Source: Alphaproteobacteria bacterium
Lineage (GTDB): Bacteria; Pseudomonadota; Alphaproteobacteria; SHVP01
Assembly: GCA_016869765.1 (NCBI GenBank)
Contig: VGES01000012.1
Coordinates: forward strand, 1 to 64,000
Length of the DNA stretch: 64,000 nucleotides
Direction of reading: 5' to 3'
Position numbers and translations under genes: made by a program. The notes under the pieces are model-generated. The model did no database searches. It was not told the DNA's origin and saw only the letters and a program-made list of their open reading frames with translations. Below, one piece after another: positions 35,540 to 43,703 of this stretch; positions within the stretch are counted from its first letter, which is position 1; every line of letters begins with the position of its first letter.

Positions 35540-36355
35540 ATGCGCCGTCTCGGCCTTTTCGCCCTCGTCTTCGCCGTCACCACGGGCTCCGCGACTCACG
35601 CGGTCACCTTGCAACCCCACATCGGCGTCTACGATTTGAGTCTGTTGGCCGCGCGTTCGGACGGCGGGGTCCGCGAGGTGAGTGGTCGGTTGGCGATCGA
35701 GATCACGGATTCCTGCGATGGCTTCGCTCAGACACAGCGGATGCTGCTGAGGATGGTCAACACCGACGGCCGTGAGGTCGTGTCCGACTCCAACCATGTG
35801 ACCTGGGAGTCGCGTGACGGCAAGGTGATCCGCTTCGACATGAAGAGCACGGTCGACGGCAAGATCGACGAAGAGTATGTCGGAAGGGCCGAGATGGGGG
35901 CTGAAGGGCAGACAGGACGCCTCACGTTTGCCAAGCCCGACACTCCGGACATCACGCTAATTCCGGGCACGGTCTTTCCGACGCAACACTTCATCGACCT
36001 GATCGACGCCGGTCGCACCGGGGTCGGCATCGTCAATCGCCGTGTCTACGACGGCTCGGGGCCGAGCGGGATATACGACACCGTGGCGTTTCTCGGAGTC
36101 GCTCGCGACCCGAGCCGGGACGGTGAGGCCGGCGCCAGGCTGGCGGCCGAAAAGGCTTGGCGCGCACGGGTGGCCTATTTCGCTGTCGGTCCGTCGCGCA
36201 ACAACGAGAAGACCGATCCCGGCGGACTTCCGGAGTACGAGGTTGGCTTTCGGCTGCACGAGAACGGAGTCGCGACCGACATCGTCCTCGACTATGGGAC
36301 GTTCTCGGTTCGCGGTTCGTTGCGCCGGCTCGAGTACCTGCCAAAGAACTGCTAG
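35540..36355 (+). CDS. EipB-family periplasmic protein (DUF1849)
   Basis: Periplasmic protein of 271 residues matching EipB, a spiral beta-barrel protein needed for envelope integrity in Brucella. It has a signal peptide (about 1-21, ending THA), the conserved DSCDGFAQTQRM segment, and exactly two cysteines, Cys59 and the final residue Cys271, corresponding to the disulfide that closes the barrel in EipB. ATG 35540 is the only start that gives a signal peptide. It is convergent with the ROK kinase gene, sharing CTAG. Confidence 0.85.
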   Translation: MRRLGLFALVFAVTTGSATHAVTLQPHIGVYDLSLLAARSDGGVREVSGRLAIEITDSCDGFAQTQRMLLRMVNTDGREVVSDSNHVTWESRDGKVIRFDMKSTVDGKIDEEYVGRAEMGAEGQTGRLTFAKPDTPDITLIPGTVFPTQHFIDLIDAGRTGVGIVNRRVYDGSGPSGIYDTVAFLGVARDPSRDGEAGARLAAEKAWRARVAYFAVGPSRNNEKTDPGGLPEYEVGFRLHENGVATDIVLDYGTFSVRGSLRRLEYLPKNC

Positions 36356-37257
36356 CCCGGCCACAGCCGAGCTGCGCCACGCACGCCACTCGAATCGCCG
36401 TGACGGGCCCTTGCTATCGGGGTTGTCACGATGTCCGAAAACACATATCGGCCCCAACGGCGCGGGACCTCGTCGTAGATCGCCGCGATATGCGACAAGC
36501 CGCCGCCGACCACGACGATGTGGGGATCGAAGAGATTGAGGACGCTCGCGAGTGCCTTGGCGAGACGTTCGACGTATCGGTCGAGCGTCGCCGTGGCGTT
36601 TCGCTCGCCAGCGGCGGCCCGCGACGCGATTTCGACGGCGGACAGGATCTCCCCCGTATGCTCGCGGTGATCGGCGGCCAGGCCTGGTCCCGATAGAAAG
36701 GTCTCGTTGCAGCCGTACTTGCCGCAGTAGCAAAGCCGGCCCGGTCGTTCGTCGGCCTCCGGCCAAGGCAGGGGATTGTGGCCCCACTCGCCCGCAATCG
36801 CATTGCCGCCGACGACGGGTCGGCGGTCCACGACCAGGCCGCTGCCACAACCGGTGCCGAGAATGATGCCGAGAACCGACGGGTAGTCGCGGGCGGCACC
36901 GTCGACGGCCTCCGAGAGGGCGAAGCAGTTGGCATCATTGGCGAGACGAACCGCGCGGCCGGTCGCTGCCGTCAAATCGTGATCGAGCCGATGACCGATC
37001 AGGCAGGTGGAGTTGGCGTTTTTGATTAGCCCAGTGGCAGGCGAGATCGTGCCGGGAATCCCGACCCCGAACGACGACTCGCATTCGACGTCGGTGGCTA
37101 TCGTGGCGACCAACGCGGCGATCGCCCGCACCGTGCCGTCATAGTCGCCTTGTGGCGTCGGGACCCGCCGCCGGGCCAGTTCTCGGCCGTCATCGGCGAG
37201 CGCGACGGCCTCGATCTTCGTGCCGCCGAGGTCGACCCCGATTCGGGCGCGCGCCAT
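36352..37257 (-). CDS. ROK family sugar kinase (fructokinase/N-acetylglucosamine kinase-like)
   Basis: ROK-fold kinase of 301 residues. The ATP-binding GVDLGGTKIEAV is at the N terminus, the catalytic base lies in LANDANCFAL, and EWGHNPLPWP is the sugar-binding histidine/glutamate segment. The structural zinc motif CYCGKYGCNE is complete, distinguishing kinases from ROK repressors, and no helix-turn-helix is present. It phosphorylates a hexose such as fructose, mannose or GlcNAc at C6; which one is not resolved. Confidence 0.88.
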   Translation of the reverse strand: MARARIGVDLGGTKIEAVALADDGRELARRRVPTPQGDYDGTVRAIAALVATIATDVECESSFGVGIPGTISPATGLIKNANSTCLIGHRLDHDLTAATGRAVRLANDANCFALSEAVDGAARDYPSVLGIILGTGCGSGLVVDRRPVVGGNAIAGEWGHNPLPWPEADERPGRLCYCGKYGCNETFLSGPGLAADHREHTGEILSAVEIASRAAAGERNATATLDRYVERLAKALASVLNLFDPHIVVVGGGLSHIAAIYDEVPRRWGRYVFSDIVTTPIARARHGDSSGVRGAARLWPG

Positions 37258-37271
37258 GGCCGGAATGGACG

Positions 37272-38153
37272 TCAGAGTCCGAGCGCCGACAGGTCGAGGC
37301 GATCACGCGCCAGCGGCGGGCACCAATAGTAGCTGCCGCCCGTCGGACGCGAGAACCGAAACAGGGCATCGACGATTCCATCGTCCAGTCCGCACATGCG
37401 GCGCAGGATTCGTTCGAATCGGTCGAGCGTGTTGCCGTAGGCGATGAACTCCAGGCCGTGCTCGGCGCCGTTCTCCCAGGGCATCGAGCGACGGACAAGG
37501 AACGTCGGTGGATCGAATAGTTCCTGCGCCGTTCGTTTGACATGGGCGGTGTCGGGAGCCTCCGCGATCTCCTCGTTGTCGGACAGTCGGCGTCCGATCA
37601 TGGCGTCGCGCTCGCCTTGGGGGTGACGGGCGAACTGCCCGAGGTCGTGGCGCCAGCGCTGCACGGCAACGAAACTCGAACCCGCGTGCGCTTGGCCCCC
37701 CGGGACGATCGCCAGAGCGGCGCTGTCTTCGGGAGTCGGATTGGCCGTGCCGTCGACGTAGCCGGAAAGGTCCCGGCCCCCGGCATAGGTGAACGTGTCC
37801 ACGGCATCCCCGAAGACGAACGCTGGACCCATCGTCGCCTGAATCGACTTGGTGCGATCAAAGGCGGTGGTGCGGTCGTCCCCGCGGACCAATATCCACA
37901 GGGCGCCCTGCGTGGACGGCACGCTGACGCCCGGTCCAGCCATCGCTGGGAATGGGCGCAGGCCGGCGACGGATCGCCCGACAGCTTGGACCACCGGCTC
38001 GCCCAATCCGACGACACCCCAAGCCGGGTCGAACCGCGTGGCGAGTTGCCTCAGGTCATGCCGCGGATCTGCTTCCAGGGCCAAATGAAATGTGAGGGAC
38101 CGACCGAATGCCGGCGGCGGAGCGAGGATCGTGGGTTGGGGAGACGAAACCAT
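37272..38153 (-). CDS. Dyp-type heme peroxidase
   Basis: Dye-decolorising peroxidase of 293 residues, YfeX-like (class B/P). The GYVDGTANP motif with the distal aspartate and, further on, the likely proximal heme histidine in QRWRHDLGQF are present. ATG 38153 removes a spurious N-terminal extension. It has no signal peptide and no obvious encapsulin-targeting tail, and no encapsulin gene is nearby, so it is probably cytoplasmic, acting on peroxide or porphyrin-like substrates. It is separated from the upstream methyltransferase by a terminator. Confidence 0.88.
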   Translation of the reverse strand: MVSSPQPTILAPPPAFGRSLTFHLALEADPRHDLRQLATRFDPAWGVVGLGEPVVQAVGRSVAGLRPFPAMAGPGVSVPSTQGALWILVRGDDRTTAFDRTKSIQATMGPAFVFGDAVDTFTYAGGRDLSGYVDGTANPTPEDSAALAIVPGGQAHAGSSFVAVQRWRHDLGQFARHPQGERDAMIGRRLSDNEEIAEAPDTAHVKRTAQELFDPPTFLVRRSMPWENGAEHGLEFIAYGNTLDRFERILRRMCGLDDGIVDALFRFSRPTGGSYYWCPPLARDRLDLSALGL

Positions 38154-38223
38154 GGGCCGGACGTTGTTGCGCCAGCCGTGGAGATTGCCACGGTCGGTTC
38201 GCGGCCGCGACTCTTCGCTGCAC

Positions 38224-38258
38224 AAAAAAAGAGGTGCCGCGGCTTGGCCGCGGCACCT
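38224..38258 (-). terminator. rho-independent terminator of methyltransferase paralog B
   Basis: A perfect 12-base stem (AGGTGCCGCGGC with its complement, 38232-38243 and 38247-38258) with a three-base loop is followed on the minus strand by seven Ts (A-run at 38224-38230). It ends the methyltransferase transcript before the peroxidase gene. Confidence 0.88.
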
Positions 38259-38271
38259 GGATTCCAATCGC

Positions 38272-39411
38272 CTATCTCTGGGCGAAGAAGACGTGCTGCA
38301 TCGGGCCGATGACCTCGCGCTTCGCCGGATCACGGAGGCTAGGGATGTCGAGTTCACCCGACTTCTTGGGTGAGAAGCCCGCGTTGACGCAGAGCTGCAC
38401 GTGGTCGAGGTCGATTAGCCGGCCGATGAACGGCTCAGCGTTGTAGTGGGTCGACCAATCGACGTTGAACTCGCCGTACACGCCGCCTTGGAACGCCTTC
38501 GCGGCGATGTCCTGGTGCACCATCACACCACCCGGCGCGAGCAGGCGGTGGCACTCCTCGAGGATCCGCGGCATCGCCTTGTTCGAGGTCTCGTGGAACA
38601 TGATGTGCGAGACAATCAGGTCGAAATGGCCATCTGGGAAGTTGGTCTTTTCGGCGTTCTGTTGGCTGAAGTGCACCCTCTTTCCCATCGACTCGGCGCG
38701 GGCGTGGGCATAGCGGATGCAGGGGGCCCCGACGTCGATCGCATGAACCTCGGCCTGGGGGAAAGCGTCCACGTAGGGCAGCGTCGAGTGTCCGATCGTG
38801 CAGCCCATGTCCAGAATCCGCTTGGGTTTCAGGCTGGGCCACTTCCCCTTGACGAATTTGATGATCGAGCGGCCGGGGGCATCGTTCAGGCCGCCGGCAC
38901 TGTGCATGAAGAACATCCAGATGACGTCGTCATAAAGCGCGCCAGCGTAGACGTCATCTTTGCACAGGTCGGTGTGGTAACCGCCCGGCTGGATGTGGAT
39001 GTCTGTCGCCGTGTGGTAACGCGGGATCTCAAGCCGAGGGTTGAGCATGATCGAGCCCAACTTCTTGTTGCTCTTGCGGTATTGGTTCGCCTTCTCGATC
39101 AGCCCGGGAAGCCGTTTTTCGATCTTTTCCCCGAAGGTGTCCCACATCAGTTCCTGGGTCACACGGCGGATCGAGCTGTACATCTGCCAATACGGATTGC
39201 GTTCCATGACCGGTGCAATGTCGTGGCGGTTTTTCGGCGAGCCCCCCTTCGACCTCTTGATCTGCGGCAGCACCTCGGCCTCATAGACCGACTTGGCCCC
39301 CGGGATCAGATCCTTGTAGAGGAAGTAGCGCAGGCTGTAGGTGAACTCCTGACGCGCACCCTCGTCCATCGAAGGTGGCACGATCATGTCGTGTCTGGTT
39401 TGAACGTCCAT
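38272..39411 (-). CDS. SAM-dependent methyltransferase with N-terminal extension (paralog B)
   Basis: Methyltransferase of 379 residues from ATG 39411, paralogous over its whole length to the gene at 21570-22739. Shared blocks include RRVTQELMW, IPRYHTATDIHIQPGGY, DDVYAGALYD and motif I ILDMGCTIGHS at 199-209. Post-motif residues HAIDVGAPC and LLAPGGVMVHQDI complete the SAM fold. The N-terminal 190 residues are the feature that marks the pair. A TATACT hexamer at 39488-39493 may be its promoter. A strong terminator follows, so it is a single-gene unit. The substrate is unknown. Confidence 0.83.
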   Translation of the reverse strand: MDVQTRHDMIVPPSMDEGARQEFTYSLRYFLYKDLIPGAKSVYEAEVLPQIKRSKGGSPKNRHDIAPVMERNPYWQMYSSIRRVTQELMWDTFGEKIEKRLPGLIEKANQYRKSNKKLGSIMLNPRLEIPRYHTATDIHIQPGGYHTDLCKDDVYAGALYDDVIWMFFMHSAGGLNDAPGRSIIKFVKGKWPSLKPKRILDMGCTIGHSTLPYVDAFPQAEVHAIDVGAPCIRYAHARAESMGKRVHFSQQNAEKTNFPDGHFDLIVSHIMFHETSNKAMPRILEECHRLLAPGGVMVHQDIAAKAFQGGVYGEFNVDWSTHYNAEPFIGRLIDLDHVQLCVNAGFSPKKSGELDIPSLRDPAKREVIGPMQHVFFAQR

Positions 39412-39543
39412 CTTGGTCTCCCTGAGGCGGTTGGCACGAACGCGGCTGACCACGCGACGCGACACGGGCGCGTCCGACCCTGAGGCAAGTATACGACAGC
39501 CGGCCGCCCTCGCCAGACGTCTGTCTCAACGGCGGCCGTAGGG

Positions 39544-40985
39544 CTATTCGGCCGCGTCGGCCGTGTTACGCCGCCATTGCAGGAGTCGTTCTCCGAGCAG
39601 GCGTCCGAACGTGAGGGCTGGCGTGACGCTCATACCGCCGCAGAACGAGTTCCCGGTCAGCACGCCGCCCCCGATCACTTCGCCGGCGGCGAAGAGGTTG
39701 CCGATCGGCCGACCTGCGCGGTCGACGACACGGAGCTGGGTATCGACGGCGAGCCCCGCGTAGGTCTTGACCGAGGTGCCGTGGTTCTGCACGGCGTAGA
39801 ACGGCGGCTTGGCGATCGGCAGCGGGTGGTGCCTGCGGCCGAGGGGATCCTGGCCCGTCCGGACCCCGTCATTGAACGCCCGGACGGTTCGTTCGAGGGC
39901 TTCGGGAGCGACTCCGGACTTCGCGGCCAACGCATGGATCGAGTCGGCTGTGAAGAAGTTCGGATGCGTGCCGAAGCTCGCCGTGAACTTCTCGCGAGAC
40001 CATATCTGGGAGAGGGGCGGGGCCTGCTCGTGGATCGCCTGGTCGTAGACGATCCAGAACTGCATGTTGGTTTGCTCGAGCAGGGCCCGTTCGCGGGCGT
40101 CCACCGAATCGGTGTCTTCGCAGACGAAGCGTTCGCCCTCCATGTTGACGTAGATTTCCCATGGCTGGCGGTACTGTGGCGTTGTCAGGCACACCCCCCC
40201 TTGTAGTAGCCCGGCCGATCGGGATCGCGCACGCCGCCGAAGGTCGGGAGGAACATCTCGCCACCCCGCACGTAGCCACCAGCACCAACCCCGAGCACGA
40301 TGCCTTCGCCCTGCGAGTGATCGTAGCCGAGGGCGTAGAGCGGATGGCCATGGTTGAGCATGGGATACAGGTGCGTATTGGCCGTGTAACCGCCGGTCGC
40401 GAGGACGTAGTTCGAGGCGGTCACGTCGCGATGGACCCCGTCCGGGCCCTTGATCACGGCACCAACGACGTTGCGCTCACGATCTTGCCGCAGGCCCACG
40501 AGTTTGGTCCTCAAGCGCAGATCGACTGCCCCGGACGCGATCGACTGCTGTAGCCACGGAGAAAGCGTCTTGAGGATCGAAACCCCGAGTTCCGGTCCCC
40601 AGTACGTACGCGGCACCGAATAGGGTTCGTGGCCGTAGGTGATGACCGGCATATCCGGCAACAGCTCGAGCCCGATGTCGAGCAACCAGTGGATCGTATC
40701 GGCGGCGTGCGCCACAGCCAACCGCGCGATCGCCGGATCCGCCGTGTTCTTCGAGATCCGCATGATGTCCTGGAAATGGTCCTCGGCGGAATCGTTGATC
40801 CCACGTTGCCGTTGCAGGCGTGTTCCGCCGGCGCTCATGTTCCCGCCCGAGATGAAAAGCGTTCCGCCAATGCGCTCGGCGCCGTCGACCAACAGGACCT
40901 TCGCGCCGCGTCGGGCCGCGAAGCCGGCGGCCGCGATCCCGGCGGTCCCCGCACCGGCAATGAAGACGTCGAAGGTTTGCGTCAC
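39544..40985 (-). pseudogene. FAD-dependent dehydrogenase (fumarate reductase/ketosteroid dehydrogenase-like), frameshifted
   Basis: Two adjacent frames together make one flavoprotein of about 480 residues. The 5' part (40985-40185) has FIAGAGTAGIAAAGFAARR and the substrate/flavin region up to YYKGG; the 3' part (40194-39544) continues with CLTTPQYRQPWEIYVN and ends with the FAD-binding NLFAAGEVIGGGVLTGNSF. The break falls in a run of seven C (40194-40200); one extra base would restore a single frame. It may be a sequencing error, a slippery phase-variable site, or a real inactivation. Relatives oxidise C-C bonds of steroids or related acids. Confidence 0.75.
40194..40200 (-). other. homopolymer frameshift site in the flavoprotein gene
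   Basis: Seven consecutive C on the plus strand (G on the coding strand). With eight, AAG-GGG-GGG-GTG-TGC would continue directly from the first frame into the second. Homopolymer length errors and polymerase slippage both favour such tracts. Confidence 0.75.
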
Positions 40986-41037
40986 GAATCCCTCCCTCGT
41001 TGTTGTGTGCTCGATGATGCCAAGCCCGGCCGTTCTG

Positions 41038-41709
41038 TCACCATCGGCGCTGGCGCAGTTCGTGCTCGACCAGCGGCAAGGCCGCCGCCCAGGAGTCGAC
41101 CTGATGGTGGGCGTCCTCGCTGCGGCCCATCAGCCGCTCGAGACGCGGATCCTCGATGAATTGAAACCGCCGCACGTGTCCGGCCGCAACGGCGACCGAC
41201 GCATGATGCTGGGGCATGTCGTCGATGAAGACGACTGGTGCGCGAACGCCGCCGGCGAGGTGGCGCACGGTCGGGCCTTTGCCTCCCTGGTTTGCGACCA
41301 CCGGGTATGCCATTCCGTGGCGCGTGAGACCGCGTCGGCGAGCGTCGCGCACGGTGACCGGCAGGTTGGTGAGGATGATGATCTGGCAGTGGTCCGCGAG
41401 CTGTTGCAGGGAATCGGATGCCCCCGGGACGGCGTCGAGGTGCTCGAGCTGCTGGTGGAAGAAGTCGTCGCGGATCGCTCGAACTTCCGCTGGGGTTACG
41501 ACGACGTCGTCGTCGTGCCGGCGAATGGTCGAGCGGAAGTCGTACTCCTTCCAATCGTAGTAGAGGCCGCGTCGCGCCAGGAAATGCTCGAGCGACGCCA
41601 TGAATCGGACCAACACCTCGTCGGCGTCGCAAATCAGGAGCGGGCGCTCCGGATCGATCGAAACCTCGGCCAATTGCGGCAGGACATCGGGGTGAATCAG
41701 GCTCGACAT
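41038..41709 (-). CDS. HAD-superfamily hydrolase
   Basis: Phosphatase-like protein of 223 residues. HAD motif I is LICDADEVLVRF (nucleophile-acid pair D-x-D), motif II is IIILTNLPVTVRD, motif III is a lysine in NQGGKGPTV and motif IV is VVFIDDMPQH, so the active site is complete. It probably dephosphorylates a small metabolite. ATG 41709 is chosen over an upstream in-frame codon because the latter lies in the terminator of the ribosomal protein gene. Confidence 0.8.
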   Translation of the reverse strand: MSSLIHPDVLPQLAEVSIDPERPLLICDADEVLVRFMASLEHFLARRGLYYDWKEYDFRSTIRRHDDDVVVTPAEVRAIRDDFFHQQLEHLDAVPGASDSLQQLADHCQIIILTNLPVTVRDARRRGLTRHGMAYPVVANQGGKGPTVRHLAGGVRAPVVFIDDMPQHHASVAVAAGHVRRFQFIEDPRLERLMGRSEDAHHQVDSWAAALPLVEHELRQRRW

Positions 41710-41734
41710 TGGCCGAAGCCTAGAACCATGGCCC

Positions 41735-41763
41735 AAAAACACAAAGGCCGCCTTGCGGCGGCC
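41735..41763 (-). terminator. rho-independent terminator of rpmG
   Basis: On the minus strand GGCCGCC, a GCAA tetraloop and GGCGGCC form a hairpin (41763-41746) followed by TTTGTGTTTTT. It lies 22 bases past the rpmG stop and just before the HAD gene start. Confidence 0.82.
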
Positions 41764-41785
41764 CGGTTCGTCGAAGGGCGCGATG

Positions 41786-41953
41786 CTATTTGATGCGCGC
41801 TTCCTTGAACGCGACGTGTTTGCGGGCGATCGGGTCGTACTTGCGGACCGTCATCTTCTCGGTCTGGGTCCGGGGGTTCTTCTTGGTCACGTAGTAGTAG
41901 CCGGTGTCGGCGGTCGACACCAATTTGATCTTGACGACGGTCGGTTTGGCCAT
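41786..41953 (-). CDS. rpmG: 50S ribosomal protein L33
   Basis: The 55-residue product begins [18 protein letters not shown] and ends [11 protein letters not shown], the full bacterial L33, a protein of the large ribosomal subunit near the E site. It lacks the zinc-binding cysteine pairs, so it is the C-minus (zinc-independent) type. It has its own near-perfect promoter upstream and a terminator downstream. In many alphaproteobacteria it lies close to rnr and topA, as here. Confidence 0.96.
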   Translation of the reverse strand: MAKPTVVKIKLVSTADTGYYYVTKKNPRTQTEKMTVRKYDPIARKHVAFKEARIK

Positions 41954-41983
41954 GGCCTGGCTCCCGGGGCGCAGAGGCCGCGG

Positions 41984-42011
41984 AACATAGCCCCCGGGCC
42001 GCTCCTGTCAA
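41984..42011 (-). promoter_or_regulatory. rpmG promoter
   Basis: On the minus strand consensus TTGACA (42011-42006) and TATGTT (41989-41984) are 16 bases apart. The start near 41977 gives a 24-base leader to the L33 ATG. Confidence 0.7.
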
Positions 42012-42023
42012 GCCCGGCCGTTC

Positions 42024-42941
42024 TCAGCGGCTGAAAGCCTGGCGGAGGACCCCACCGATCGCGGCGAGGCCGTCTTGGGCCCCATCCAGTGCCGCCGACA
42101 TTCCCGTGAAGTTATGGATCATGCCGGGGAACTCGCGCCAGTCGACCGGCACCCCACTGGATCGCAGCCGGGCGGCATAGGCCTCCGCCTGCGGCTTAAG
42201 TCCATCCATTTCGCCGATCAGGATCAGGTGCGGGGGCAGCCGCGAGAGGTCGGGCGCCAGCAGCGGCGAAGCGCGCGGGTCCTGGGCGTCCTTGGCATCG
42301 CGCACGAAGCTCTGGCGCATCCAGTCCGAAAGTTGTGTCCGGCCCTCGGGGTTGGGATCGGGCGGTCGTATCTCGACCAACGGGCCTTGCATCACCACTT
42401 GGCGGATCTCGGGGCCACCGTGATCGCGCGCGAGCTGGGCGAGCACCGATGCCATGGTGCCGCCGCAGCTGTCGCCGCCAACAGCGAGTCGGCGGGGATC
42501 GCCGCCCAGGCTCACCGCGCTCGCCGCCAGCCATCGCAGGGCTGCCCAGCAATCGTCGATCGCAGCCGGGAACGGGAACTCCGGTGCCAGGCGATAGTCG
42601 ACGGAGACAACGAGGCATTGCCCGAGGTTGCAGATATGACGGCATGGCACGTCGGCGACATCGACGCTGTAGACCATGTATCCGCCGGAATGCATGTAGA
42701 AGTAGACCGGCAGCGGCCCCGATGGCGTCTGGCTTGGCCAATAGAGCCTGAGGTGCAGGAGCGAACCGGGGCCGGCGATCGCGCGATCCTCGGTACGTCC
42801 GACCGGCGGTGGCGGGCCGGCGAGGACCTTTTGGCGGGCGTCCATGAGAGCGCGCACCGCTGGGGCTCCCATCTTGACCACGTCGAGATGGCGAATCGGG
42901 TCGGCATCGACGACGGCCTGGGCTTGGGGATGAAACGGCAT
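42024..42941 (-). CDS. alpha/beta hydrolase (hormone-sensitive-lipase family)
   Basis: Esterase of 305 residues in the HSL/GDSAG class. The oxyanion motif is HSGGY (84-88) where the family usually has HGGG, the nucleophile Ser158 is in GDSCGG, and the acid and histidine appear as GEMDGLKPQ and MIHNF. It should hydrolyse short-chain esters or lactones in the cytoplasm. It follows a Nudix gene by two bases. Confidence 0.85.
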   Translation of the reverse strand: MPFHPQAQAVVDADPIRHLDVVKMGAPAVRALMDARQKVLAGPPPPVGRTEDRAIAGPGSLLHLRLYWPSQTPSGPLPVYFYMHSGGYMVYSVDVADVPCRHICNLGQCLVVSVDYRLAPEFPFPAAIDDCWAALRWLAASAVSLGGDPRRLAVGGDSCGGTMASVLAQLARDHGGPEIRQVVMQGPLVEIRPPDPNPEGRTQLSDWMRQSFVRDAKDAQDPRASPLLAPDLSRLPPHLILIGEMDGLKPQAEAYAARLRSSGVPVDWREFPGMIHNFTGMSAALDGAQDGLAAIGGVLRQAFSR

Positions 42942-42943
42942 CG

Positions 42944-43669
42944 CTACCCCGAGGAACCTTCGAACAGGCCGCGCAGAACGCGCCCGTTGCCGAGATCGTA
43001 ACTCACCATACGTTTGCCGTGACGACGGGAAAACACGGGCGTTCCGCGGTCATCACCCGCCCCCTCAATCGCGCGCGAGGCTTCGTGGAGAACCAGGGCC
43101 GTGATGGGGGCGATCGGCAAGTTGTAGGCGCGGCTCAATGGATACCAGTTGAGCTCCAACAGTTCGCCATTGCTCACCAGCGTGCCGTGGAGGTGGGACG
43201 CGCTGGCGATGAAGAACCGCGCGTGAAAACGCCTGGGCTGGCTGGGTGGCGTGATGGCGCGCGCGAGGAACCCTAGCGTGTCGAGACGGGGAAGCCGGGC
43301 AGCGGCCATGAGGGAGGTCCACGACGCAGGCTCGGCGTGCGAAGGATTGCCGCCGGTGCCGAGAAACAATCCGGTCTCTTCGAAGGTTTCGCGAATCGCC
43401 GCTATGCCGAGGGCGCGTCCGCGGGCCACCGGGCAGTGTCCGGCCAGCACGGCTGCGACTTCGGGGCGGAGTTCGGAGGCGGCGGCGGTGCGGGCATCAC
43501 CCCGATCCACGGCCCCGCCCGGGAACACGAACACGTCCGGCATGAACGACTGCCGCTGTGGACGACGCCCCATCAGGACAGCGGGCTCGCCACCGATGTC
43601 GCGGTTGATCAAAACGAGGCTGGCGGCATCGCGCGGGCGAACGGCCGGTTTCTTGACGATCGTTTCCAT
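42944..43669 (-). CDS. Nudix hydrolase
   Basis: Nudix-fold protein of 241 residues. The Nudix box reads through GIAAIRETFEETGLFLG, with the REXXEEXG core recognisable as RETFEETG. FVFPGGAVDRGD precedes it. The C-terminal half (SQPRRFHARFFIA) matches the larger COG0494-like group whose members cleave nucleoside diphosphate derivatives or CoA. ATG 43669 is preferred over an upstream in-frame codon. It begins 34 bases after the end of rnr and probably shares its transcript. Confidence 0.83.
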   Translation of the reverse strand: METIVKKPAVRPRDAASLVLINRDIGGEPAVLMGRRPQRQSFMPDVFVFPGGAVDRGDARTAAASELRPEVAAVLAGHCPVARGRALGIAAIRETFEETGLFLGTGGNPSHAEPASWTSLMAAARLPRLDTLGFLARAITPPSQPRRFHARFFIASASHLHGTLVSNGELLELNWYPLSRAYNLPIAPITALVLHEASRAIEGAGDDRGTPVFSRRHGKRMVSYDLGNGRVLRGLFEGSSG

Positions 43670-43703
43670 CGGTTCGCGCAGTGTAGGCGGCGGAACGACC
43701 AAT

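Noticed and set aside
37272-37300. possible encapsulin-targeting tail on the Dyp peroxidase
   Set aside because: The C terminus (LDLSALGL) is hydrophobic but directly follows the catalytic core without a linker, and no encapsulin gene is present.
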